From Thermogutta sp. (GTDB lineage Bacteria; Planctomycetota; Planctomycetia; Pirellulales; Thermoguttaceae), in NCBI GenBank assembly GCA_012798155.1, contig JAAZNR010000778.1:1-7804 (forward strand): a stretch of 7,804 bases of DNA, written 5' to 3'. The notes below the pieces were generated by a model. The model was not told where the DNA came from. It saw only the letters and a list, made by a program, of their open reading frames with translations, and made no database searches. Shown one piece after another: positions 1-6,011 of this stretch (position 1 is its first letter; each line of letters begins with the position of its first letter). The translations under genes were made by a program, and so were the position numbers.

Positions 1-692
1 AAGCCGCGGCCCGCGAGTTGCTGCTCCACCTCCGGGCGAAGCAGTCGAACGATCCCCGCCGCCAAGGGATTTCCGAACGTGTCGGACTCAGGTGACTCTT
101 CGCCGGATTTTTCCGTCTCTCCCGGCTCGGCCGGCGGGCTCTTCTCGGCTCCCTCGTCAACCGAGGCGGCAGGAGGTTGCGCCGCCTTCTCCAGCCCCGA
201 ATGCGATTGCATTTCGCTGGGATCGGGCAACTCCAGCTCGGGTTCTCCCTGGGAATCGACCTTTTCCCCTGCCGGACCGGCGGCTTTCCCTGCCAAATCG
301 GCGGCTTTCCCTGCCGGACCGGCGGCGTGCTCAGGTTCTCCCTCGGCCGGCGCGACCGCGTCTGCGCTCGTTCCCGCGGCGGTTCGAATTTCCTCCAGCC
401 GTTGCACGAGGGGCCGATAAGAGGGCTGCGATCCATCGCCGGCAAATCGAGACTCCCCATTCAAGCCGTCGTCAAAAGGCACTTCCCCCAGAACATGATC
501 GGCGCGGAATGCCTCGGGAATGAATTCCGTACGGGTGCTGGGGTAGAGCCGGGTCGAACCGTCGCCCGTCACTCGAACCGACCCTATATCCCCCCCCTTC
601 AAGTCATTCATGACCGTACTGGGAAGGAGGCCCGCAATCGCGATCATAAAGCCGCAAACTGCCGCGATCAATGCAGGACGTCGGGAATTCAT
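1..692 (-). CDS. Partial exported or membrane-anchored Pro/Ala/Glu-rich protein, function unknown
   Basis: An uninterrupted reading frame runs on the minus strand from an ATG at 692-690 to the left edge, 230 codons with no stop, so the C-terminus lies outside the window. The start is well supported: GAGGAG at 707-702 sits 9 bases upstream. Residues 7-24 are a hydrophobic segment after MNSRR, which reads as a signal peptide or signal anchor. Residues 30-105 look like a folded region. Residues 106-205 are low-complexity, rich in Ala, Pro, Gly and Glu, and include three seven-residue repeats (AAGPAGK, AADLAGK, AAGPAGE) at 123-143. From about 206 the sequence looks ordered again (NPLAAGIVRLLRPEVEQQ). 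I do not recognise a family. The likely architecture is a membrane or exported N-terminal part, a flexible acidic linker, then an unseen C-terminal domain. It lies downstream of the RlmM-like gene in the same direction but 260 bases away, so it probably has its own promoter. Confidence 0.75.
   Translation of the reverse strand, partial: MNSRRPALIAAVCGFMIAIAGLLPSTVMNDLKGGDIGSVRVTGDGSTRLYPSTRTEFIPEAFRADHVLGEVPFDDGLNGESRFAGDGSQPSYRPLVQRLEEIRTAAGTSADAVAPAEGEPEHAAGPAGKAADLAGKAAGPAGEKVDSQGEPELELPDPSEMQSHSGLEKAAQPPAASVDEGAEKSPPAEPGETEKSGEESPESDTFGNPLAAGIVRLLRPEVEQQLAGRG
264..326 (-). repeat. Three tandem 21-bp units encoding an Ala/Gly-rich heptad
   Basis: Three consecutive 21-base units lie at 264-284, 285-305 and 306-326. 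The outer two differ at one or two bases and the middle one differs in the three or four bases that turn GP into DL. They are in frame in the minus-strand gene and give AAGPAGK, AADLAGK and AAGPAGE. They form part of its low-complexity linker and look like recent slippage or unequal-crossover expansion. Confidence 0.85.
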
Positions 693-737
693 GCGGAATC
701 ACTCCTCAGTGCGAACGGCGACGGATATCCATATCCA

Positions 738-784
738 TAATGGGATCGAGTCAAAGCCGCCTAATGGGATCGAGTCAAAGCCGC
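738..784 (-). repeat. Tandem 23-bp direct repeat in the upstream region of the 1-692 gene
   Basis: A 23-base unit at 738-760 is repeated exactly at 762-784 with one base between the copies (period 24). On the minus strand each copy contains GGCTTTGACTCGATCCC, so each carries a TTGACT matching five of six bases of a sigma-70 -35 box (749-754 in the proximal copy). The possible -10 at the usual distance is poor (TGGATA, 731-726). The unit lies 46 to 92 bases upstream of the ATG at 692, so it could be a duplicated promoter half-site or regulator-binding site. The duplication is certain; the role is a guess. Confidence 0.8.
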
Positions 785-792
785 GTGCTTTG

Positions 793-840
793 CCGGGCTT
801 CCAAACGGCAATGCGTCGCACGCACCATGAGGAAGCCCGG
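793..840. other. Long perfect hairpin in the gap between the RlmM-like gene and the 1-692 gene
   Basis: Bases 793-802 (CCGGGCTTCC) pair perfectly with 831-840. Inside the loop a second perfect stem forms between 812-816 (TGCGT) and 820-824 (ACGCA) with a three-base loop. It lies 113 bases beyond the RlmM-like stop codon, in the right place for a 3' end structure of that minus-strand transcript, but no T-run follows on either strand. It is therefore not a canonical intrinsic terminator and could also be an RNA-processing or protein-binding site. Confidence 0.45.
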
Positions 841-952
841 GCGGCGGGCCGTGCGAGAATGGCCCCGGAAGGCAGTCCTGAGTCACTTCGGAAAGCAATG
901 GAGGGGTCGTCTACTGTTGCGGCGGCGATTCCGTTTCATCCGGTCCGGCGGT

Positions 953-2074
953 TTATGCCGAAGCACGAGACGGCGAGGGCAAGCCGCTTCGCAGGCTACG
1001 ATCCCGAATGGCCGCGATGCACAATTCTTGCCGATTGTGCCACAATTGACGCGCCCGTACCGGATTGTACCCCCACGATCGAATCCTCGCCAAGTACTCA
1101 GGTAGGCGATCCGCGAGCGCCCAATCGACCAATTTGAGCGTCAGCAACATGCCCTTGATCTTGAGCTGCGAGTGGGTCACGAGCGATTCGACCGCCCTCA
1201 GTGTGTAATTCGGGGCCACGTTCAGGTCGGCGGCCAGCCGGCGAACTTTGCGGAACTCCTTTCGCGAGGCCTGATTCGTCCGTTGCCGCAGATGCGTAAA
1301 GTTGGGATGGGCAAGGACATCGGGGTGCATCTCGGCGGGATCCACTCCCAGTACGTGAAAACCACGTTCGAGCAAGGCCTGTGCCGCGCCGCCCGGCGCA
1401 CTGCCCAGTTCGGCCCACACCGTTCCCGGCGGGCAAGGCAGTTGCGACCATCGCAGGGCCTCTTCCATCTTCAGCCAGGCCCGAGAAACCGCATGCGGAG
1501 GTAGACGCAAGGGCGGCCTCCCTCCCGGAAAGGCCTCGTGGAATGTCTCCACTCGATGGTAGCCCACCCACCACAATTCCGGTTCCACCAGGACGCAATC
1601 CGCCACCCATTGCCCGACGGGAGCCGCATCCGTCTCGCCTGCCGGGTTTCGCGCGTCTGCGATCGGCCCCGCAAGGGAAGCCGCGCCGAGCAGGGCCTGA
1701 CGCAATTCCGCTATTTCTTCCGGCCAAGGCAGATCACAGTCGTCCGTATCCGGCAAGGCACCCGCCCTCGGCCAAACGTGCAACCGCGTCACCGGAACCG
1801 ATTGGATCAACTCCCACACGCGGCGGCACGCCGTCTGCCGTCCCAGCACGGCTGCGTCCACCTTGCCGGCGGTAAAGCCCCAGGCTCGGGCGAACGTGGA
1901 ACGCAACCGAAACCCCGGCCCGGCCGACGCCTCGCCCGCAAACTTGAACGTGACGAAACCCGGCCGAGCGAAGGCCGATCGCAGTTCCGGATGCTCCCTG
2001 GCGACCTCGGCCTTGAGCGCGTTCTCGGCCCCGATTTGGCACGTGGCGAAAAGGAATTGCGGCATTAGGCTCAT
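953..2074 (-). CDS. rlmM: RlmM-like 23S rRNA 2'-O-methyltransferase (FtsJ/RrmJ fold)
   Basis: This encodes a 373-residue SAM-dependent methyltransferase; E. coli RlmM, which methylates the ribose of C2498 in 23S rRNA, is 366 residues. The C-terminal half shows the family features in order: SRAWLKMEEAL (199-209), SAM-binding ELGSAPGG (222-229), an acidic end of strand 2 in GVDPAEM (D245), AADLNVAPN (281-289), LLTLKL (310-315) and ARQLWHNRQELCIA (341-354). The K-D-K-E tetrad of RrmJ-type enzymes is complete: K202, D283, K314 and E350. The N-terminal 190 residues correspond to the substrate-recognition part (THUMP-like in RlmM). I place the start at the ATG at 2074 because MSLMPQFLFATCQIGAE resembles a family N-terminus. 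The frame stays open to an ATG at 2245, but that extension is Arg/Gly-rich and looks non-coding. Another ATG three codons downstream (2065) is possible; neither has a strong ribosome binding site. The exact target nucleotide in this organism is inferred. Confidence 0.88.
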   Translation of the reverse strand: MSLMPQFLFATCQIGAENALKAEVAREHPELRSAFARPGFVTFKFAGEASAGPGFRLRSTFARAWGFTAGKVDAAVLGRQTACRRVWELIQSVPVTRLHVWPRAGALPDTDDCDLPWPEEIAELRQALLGAASLAGPIADARNPAGETDAAPVGQWVADCVLVEPELWWVGYHRVETFHEAFPGGRPPLRLPPHAVSRAWLKMEEALRWSQLPCPPGTVWAELGSAPGGAAQALLERGFHVLGVDPAEMHPDVLAHPNFTHLRQRTNQASRKEFRKVRRLAADLNVAPNYTLRAVESLVTHSQLKIKGMLLTLKLVDWALADRLPEYLARIRSWGYNPVRARQLWHNRQELCIAAIRDRSLRSGLPSPSRASA

Positions 2075-2262
2075 AGCTTCAGGATACGCTTCGGCCCGGC
2101 CTACGCCCAGGCGCGCCGCCGGCGGATCGCCGAACCCCAGAGAGCGAACCCCATTCGCATCCGGCCGATCGCCTTCGCTTGCCCGAGGCCGCCGGGAGAC
2201 TGAAGATCGCCTCCCGTTACCGCCGGAAAGACCCGGCTCCCGCAAATCCGGGGATTCTCGCC

Positions 2263-2401
2263 TAGTGCTTTGTCGCAGCTTAATGTTGAGATCAGCTTAA
2301 TGTTGAGATCAGCCGACGTGCGACTTTGCGAACACATCCCGGCAAATTCCGCAAAAACGGCCCGATTCCCAATCCCCATTTTTAGCTGTGACAAAGCACT
2401 A
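2263..2401. mobile_element. MITE-like element A with 20-bp terminal inverted repeats
   Basis: The left end (2263-2282) begins TAGTGCTTTGTCGCAGC and the right end (2382-2401) ends with GCTGTGACAAAGCACTA. They are inverted repeats matching at 18 of 20 bases. The element is 139 bp counting the TA at each end, has no coding capacity, and the TA flanks resemble the TA target duplication of the IS630/Tc1-mariner superfamily. Its interior holds a 17-bp tandem repeat next to the left end. The absence of a transposase suggests a non-autonomous miniature element mobilised in trans. It lies between the exporter stop codon and the RlmM-like gene, about 190 bases upstream of that gene's start. Confidence 0.6.
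2276..2313. repeat. 17-bp tandem repeat inside element A
   Basis: The unit CAGCTTAATGTTGAGAT occurs at 2276-2292 and 2293-2309, followed by a partial third copy (CAGC) at 2310-2313. The first copy overlaps the inner part of the left terminal inverted repeat, so the duplication copied part of the transposon end into a subterminal position. Subterminal repeats are commonly transposase-binding sites in MITE families, but a neutral slippage event explains it equally well. Confidence 0.85.
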
Positions 2402-2506
2402 ATTTTACTACGCAGGATAACAAGCTGGGCAAACTGAGGTACGCAGCTTTGTGAGTCTGCGTAAGATCGGTAAGCAGGTTTTGGCGATCCTGCGCAGTAA
2501 AACTAG
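2399..2506. mobile_element. MITE-like element B, abutting A and containing the exporter stop codon
   Basis: The left arm 2399-2418 (CTAATTTTACTACGCAGGAT) and the right arm 2487-2506 are inverted repeats matching at 18 of 20 bases, 108 bp end to end. The CTA at 2399-2401 is shared with the right end of element A. The ends of A and B resemble each other: read inward both fit CTAGT, seven variable bases, then CGCAG. The interior holds a separate perfect hairpin, TACGCAG (2440-2446) with CTGCGTA (2457-2463). The TAG stop codon of the minus-strand exporter (2505-2503) lies inside the right arm. On the exporter transcript the arms could fold back on each other and act as a 3' stem. Whether this is a mobile element or a transcription-end structure is not settled by sequence alone. 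Confidence 0.5.
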
Positions 2507-4962
2507 GAGTACCTGCCGGCGGTCAAGGGTGATTCGGTCTGCCGGGCGCGTCGGGGACCGACCGGCGGAGGAACGGTCTGCGGCCCGGCCCCCGTGATTC
2601 TCCGCAGTCGGCCCCAAAGCACGAGGAAAGAAGGTACCACGATGGTGCGGATGACGAAGGTGTCCAAGAGTACGCCCAGGGCCAACGCGAATCCCAATTG
2701 ATGCATGGTTCGCAGGGAGCCGCTGATCATGGAGATGAAGGTCCCGGCCATGATCAGACCGCAGCTCGTGATGATCCCGCCGCTCTTCCGGATGGCGGAC
2801 TGCAACCCCGCCATGAATCCCAGCTTTTTCTGCTCCTCCAGCACCCGCGTCACCAGATAAATGTTGTAGTCTTCGCCGACCGCCACCAAGATCACGAACA
2901 GGAAGGTGGGCAGCTTCCAGTCCAATCCGTGGTAGGTACCTTGGTACAGCCACGCGAACAAAAGGTGCGTGATCCCCAACGTGACGAAATAACCCCAGAT
3001 GACGGAGGCCACCAGAAAGACGCTGATCAGCGGGCGGCGGAGGATGGCAATCAAAACGAACAACACCGCGATCGCCACGAGTTGTTGGATCAACTTCTGG
3101 TCGCTCAAGGTCACGGCGCGGAGGTCTCGAATCCCCGGCGGCGTGCCCGTGAAGTAGAACTCCGCCTGATACCACGGCGAATGGGGATCTTTGGCCATCG
3201 CGTCGAGGTACCGTTCCATGTGGTCCAGCAGCCGGATGCTGTCGAGGGAAAAGGGATCATACGGAAAGATCACGTCCAGGCGTGCGACCTTGCCGCGATA
3301 CTCTCCGTCTTGGGACACGTAGACGGCCTTGGCACGACTGCTGATGACGCCCCGCCGCAAGCCGCCGAAAATACCCGCTCGCGAGCCTTTTTCTCCCAAG
3401 GGGTCCACCAAGCTACGGACGCTTTGAATGGGCCGGAACGAGTTTCCCTGCTCGTCAGTGTATTCCATGTCATAGAGGGCCTTGACCAGTCGCGGCAGGC
3501 GATCGTAACGGTCGGGACCCTCGTTGAAATCGGCGTTCGGGTGATAGACCAAGATGCTTACCGGCCCGGTCTCGCCCGCCGGAAAATACTCGCGCAGCAG
3601 GTCAGTTCCTTGAACGCAGAGCCGATCCGGTCCCAACTCGTTCAACAGGTCGTAGGTCAACGGGACGTCTTGGGCGAACCAAACGAAGGGCGCCGAGACG
3701 ATCAAGGCGGCACCCAGAATGAGGCCCGGCCGGGTGGTCACCGCGCGGGCGACCACGTTCCAAAACCCCTGAAAGCGTCTCCCGGTCCTGCCGCGGCCCA
3801 ACCGGATATCGTCGCTCTCTTCGTCGCCGTCCAAGTCTGTCTTGTCGCCGTCCAAGTCTATCTTGAAGGGCCAAAAGACCTTCCGGCCGAAGAGCGCCAA
3901 AATGGCCGGAGCCAGGGTCAGGCAGGCCAAGAGAGCCAGCACCAGCGCCAGGGCGATAGCCGGTCCGCCGTTGCGGAATTTCCCGAAGTCGGCGAAGATC
4001 ATCATCCCCAACCCGAGGATCGTCGTCAAAGCCGAGGCCAGCAGGGCATCGCCGACGTGAGAGAGGGCCTTTCCGGCGGCCGCGGTCGTTTGCAGCCCTT
4101 TGCTCAGTTCCTCCTTGTATCGCGCGATGAGGAACAAGCAGTAGTCGGTTCCGCTGCCGAACAGCACGACGACCACGAATATCTTGGTAGTCTGGAAGAC
4201 GGCGAACTCGAAGGCGTTCGTGGAGTAGCTGATGCCGGCCAGAACCGCCAAGGCGTCGAAGGACGCAAAAACGGCCACGGCGATGGTCATCAAAGGCACG
4301 GCGGCCAACAACGGAGCGCGGTAAACCAGCAGCAAGATCACGATGATCAGGCCGATCGTGGCGAACTCCGTGTTGCGGATGCTCTCTTCCGCCGCGAACA
4401 GCATTTCCGTTCCGACGGCGCCGGAGCCGGTCACGCCCATTTCCAGCCCGGCCGGCCGGTCCGGCGCATTCCGCAAGGCCTCGAATTTCTCGTAAATCTC
4501 CGCCAAGGGCTTCATGTTTTCCACGGCCATGATCTCGCCCTTCATCTGAACGATGATCAAAAGGGCTTGGCCGTGCTCGCCCGGCGGGCTGAGCAGTTTT
4601 TTACCGATCACCTCCGTGCGGTGGCTGACGATGTTCACGATGGGTGAATCGGCGTCCTCCGGCGGTTGATACGTCGCGACGACTCGATCCGCGAAGGCCA
4701 AATCCTCCTCCGTCAACGGACCGTCGCGGCGGGCCAACACGAACACGACCTCGCTCTTGGAAGTCACCTCGCCGAAGGCCGCCGTTCGCAGCTTTTCGCC
4801 CTGCACGCTCGCCGCGGAATCGGGGAGATACGCGAAATCGCCGTCCCGCGCTACGTCCTGCCAGTTCGGGGCGGATAACCGCAAGATCGCGAAAAGCGCC
4901 GCCCACGCGACGAAGACCAGGTACCAGCGGCGTGTTACGAACTGGCTGAAGCGATCCCACAC
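2503..4962 (-). CDS. MMPL/RND superfamily exporter, inner membrane
   Basis: This encodes a large MMPL-type RND permease, 819 residues from the chosen start. Such proteins use proton flow to move lipids or hydrophobic compounds outward. The duplicated RND layout is clear: a membrane helix at about 13-27, a first extracytoplasmic domain (29-199), helices 2-6 (about 200-358), a polar linker (360-403), helix 7 (413-430), a second extracytoplasmic domain (431-620), helices 8-12 (624-784) and a 35-residue basic C-tail. The paired Asp-Tyr motifs expected for proton relay in MmpL3-like proteins are present in helices 4 and 10: FGSGTDYCLFL (D273, Y274) and VGEDYNIYL (D698, Y699). I prefer the GTG at 4962 because it gives MWDRFSQFVTRRWYLV, like other family N-termini; an in-frame TTG at 4989 would add nine residues. 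No periplasmic adaptor or outer-membrane factor is adjacent. The linker carries an in-frame DLDGD duplication, and the stop codon lies in MITE-like element B. The substrate cannot be predicted. Confidence 0.93.
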   Translation of the reverse strand: MWDRFSQFVTRRWYLVFVAWAALFAILRLSAPNWQDVARDGDFAYLPDSAASVQGEKLRTAAFGEVTSKSEVVFVLARRDGPLTEEDLAFADRVVATYQPPEDADSPIVNIVSHRTEVIGKKLLSPPGEHGQALLIIVQMKGEIMAVENMKPLAEIYEKFEALRNAPDRPAGLEMGVTGSGAVGTEMLFAAEESIRNTEFATIGLIIVILLLVYRAPLLAAVPLMTIAVAVFASFDALAVLAGISYSTNAFEFAVFQTTKIFVVVVLFGSGTDYCLFLIARYKEELSKGLQTTAAAGKALSHVGDALLASALTTILGLGMMIFADFGKFRNGGPAIALALVLALLACLTLAPAILALFGRKVFWPFKIDLDGDKTDLDGDEESDDIRLGRGRTGRRFQGFWNVVARAVTTRPGLILGAALIVSAPFVWFAQDVPLTYDLLNELGPDRLCVQGTDLLREYFPAGETGPVSILVYHPNADFNEGPDRYDRLPRLVKALYDMEYTDEQGNSFRPIQSVRSLVDPLGEKGSRAGIFGGLRRGVISSRAKAVYVSQDGEYRGKVARLDVIFPYDPFSLDSIRLLDHMERYLDAMAKDPHSPWYQAEFYFTGTPPGIRDLRAVTLSDQKLIQQLVAIAVLFVLIAILRRPLISVFLVASVIWGYFVTLGITHLLFAWLYQGTYHGLDWKLPTFLFVILVAVGEDYNIYLVTRVLEEQKKLGFMAGLQSAIRKSGGIITSCGLIMAGTFISMISGSLRTMHQLGFALALGVLLDTFVIRTIVVPSFLVLWGRLRRITGAGPQTVPPPVGPRRARQTESPLTAGRYS
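3823..3864 (-). repeat. In-frame 21-bp duplication giving two Asp-rich heptads in the exporter
   Basis: Two adjacent 21-base units, 3823-3843 and 3844-3864, differ at one base. On the minus strand they encode KIDLDGD and KTDLDGD (residues 367-380 from the GTG start), followed by EESDD. The block sits just after helix 6 in the loop between the two halves of the transporter, predicted to be cytoplasmic. The D-x-D-G-D spacing resembles short calcium-binding loops, but no full EF-hand is present and the position argues for a plain acidic linker. Confidence 0.85.
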
Positions 4963-5196
4963 GTTGTCACCCGATCCATGCTGAAGCAAGTTTTCCGCGG
5001 TTCGTCGTCGCGCGTGGGATATCCGCTGTCGCGCGGCGACCGGTATTCTTCCTTTATGGTATCAAATCTCCAAGGCTCGCCAAGACAAAGAAATGCGACA
5101 CCGATACAGAGCCTGCAACCGTGCTTCTTTGCGCATCTTGCCTCGACCGGAACATAACCTGCCGTCGCCTCCCGCACGTCCCCTCAGGCAAACGGG

Positions 5197-5233
5197 GCAT
5201 CGCGTCGAAGAGGTGGTGCATCGCGTCGAAGAG
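5197..5233. repeat. 16-bp direct repeat with 21-bp period
   Basis: GCATCGCGTCGAAGAG occurs exactly at 5197-5212 and 5218-5233, separated by GTGGT. The 21-base period is two helical turns, so both copies would face the same side of the DNA, as tandem operator sites often do. It lies about 240 bases upstream of the exporter start and 190 bases beyond the lipoprotein stop. Confidence 0.85.
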
Positions 5234-5349
5234 TTCACGTGGCGTCCGAACTCATGCGAGTCGTGAAAACGCGGGACAACCTTCCACGGCACGCCCCGCC
5301 CGGCGTTCCTCGCCGCGGTCAGGGGCGGCGTACCGCCACGAGACGCGAA

Positions 5350-5380
5350 AACGGGTCCCGATCCGAGATCGAGACCCGTT
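5350..5380 (-). terminator. Intrinsic-type terminator of the lipoprotein gene
   Basis: On the minus strand AACGGGTC pairs perfectly with GACCCGTT, and inside that stem CGATC pairs with GATCG around a TCG loop, with one mismatched position between the two stems. The hairpin starts 46 bases after the lipoprotein stop codon and is followed on the minus strand by TTCGCG; counting the end of the stem there are four T residues. The stem is strong and the U-tract is short. Confidence 0.65.
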
Positions 5381-5426
5381 GGCCGGCGTTTTCGACTTGC
5401 GACCGGGCGACGATGCTCGGCGGTCA

Positions 5427-6011
5427 TCAGTAGTTCGAGTTAGCCCCTGCGCCGCCGTCCATGTTGCCCACCATGTGCAAGTGATCGTGGTCGATGTACA
5501 CGACCTCCACGGCGTCTTCATTGGGGATCATGTGCGGAACCGGCCAACTCACCCAAATCCGCTCGCTGAAATAGACCGTGCACTTCCAGTGGACGTGATG
5601 CAATTGGGCAGGTCCCACCATGGGATACACCCGCGGCGGATCGACGGAGTCCGTCATCAGCTCTTTCACGATTCGAACGTTGTTGCGTTGAACCTCGTGC
5701 AGAAAAGGCAAGCCGCCTTCGGACTGCCGCGCCCTTTCCAGGGCCCGCATGACCTCATCGTCGGACGGCTCATCCAGCGCCGTATGCGGAACGCCCTCCA
5801 CCAGCGGCGGAAGAATCGGCATCTTTTGATACCGTTCCTCGTCCCAAGCCCTGTCTTCCAGGCGGTCGGAAAAATAGGGCGAAACCGGAATGGGATAGTT
5901 CAAAACGCCCCACTCCATCGGGCTGACGGCTGTCCCGCAACCGGCCGACCCCAGCAACAGCAGCCCGGAAACCAAACCGAAACCTACATATAGACCGGTC
6001 TTGCGTGCCAT
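5427..6011 (-). CDS. Small conserved-type lipoprotein with two histidine clusters, function unknown
   Basis: This encodes 194 residues. The start is the ATG at 6011-6009, because GAGGAG at 6023-6018 lies six bases upstream; an ATG seven codons earlier (6032) lacks this. The N-terminus is a lipoprotein signal: MARK, a hydrophobic stretch (6-20) and LGSAGC with the lipidated cysteine at C25. The mature protein has a Pro/Asp/Glu-rich first part (30-100), then a block that looks like beta-structure: VGPAQLHHVHWKCTVYF (132-148), IWVSWPVPH (152-160) and VEVVYIDHDHLHMVG (169-182). The two histidine clusters, HHVHWKC and DHDHLH, would suit metal binding, but no catalytic motif is recognised. From memory it resembles a hypothetical lipoprotein family seen in planctomycetes; I cannot confirm this. 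It appears monocistronic, with a terminator 46 bases downstream and about 570 bases of non-coding DNA upstream. Confidence 0.85.
   Translation of the reverse strand: MARKTGLYVGFGLVSGLLLLGSAGCGTAVSPMEWGVLNYPIPVSPYFSDRLEDRAWDEERYQKMPILPPLVEGVPHTALDEPSDDEVMRALERARQSEGGLPFLHEVQRNNVRIVKELMTDSVDPPRVYPMVGPAQLHHVHWKCTVYFSERIWVSWPVPHMIPNEDAVEVVYIDHDHLHMVGNMDGGAGANSNY

Larger units (their letters stand above)
4963..5426 (-). other. 464-bp spacer between the lipoprotein and exporter genes
   Basis: No convincing gene is seen. From right to left the spacer holds the terminator hairpin of the lipoprotein gene (5350-5380), a 16-bp direct repeat (5197-5233), and then the exporter's upstream region. A weak promoter candidate for the exporter is TTGGCG (5083-5078), 16 bases, TACCAT (5061-5056) on the minus strand, which would give a leader of about 90 bases. 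The reading frames that cross the spacer are Arg/Ser/Cys-rich and unlike proteins. Confidence 0.5.

Noticed and set aside
264..326. Three short repeats as a CRISPR-like array
   Set aside because: The units are directly tandem without spacers and in frame inside a coding sequence, and no cas genes are present.
2075..2245. N-terminal extension of the RlmM-like protein to an upstream ATG at 2245
   Set aside because: The 57 extra residues are Arg/Gly/Ser-rich and unlike the family, and the protein length from 2074 already fits RlmM.
2408..3175. A 255-codon minus-strand frame overlapping the exporter C-terminus
   Set aside because: It is an Arg/His/Pro-rich alternate frame of the transporter gene and contains no recognisable motif.
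2698..4647. A 649-codon open frame on the plus strand opposite the exporter
   Set aside because: The translation is rich in His, Gln, Asp and Arg with no hydrophobic or domain pattern, and it is the antisense of a clear MMPL transporter. GC-rich codon bias produces such frames.
5062..5427. A 121-codon minus-strand frame starting at the lipoprotein stop codon, suggesting translational coupling
   Set aside because: It contains the strong terminator hairpin and the 16-bp direct repeat, and its sequence is Arg/Ser/Cys-rich with no protein-like pattern.
5121..5993. A 290-codon plus-strand frame opposite the lipoprotein gene
   Set aside because: The opposite strand has a signal peptide, lipobox and strong ribosome binding site, while this frame looks like antisense.
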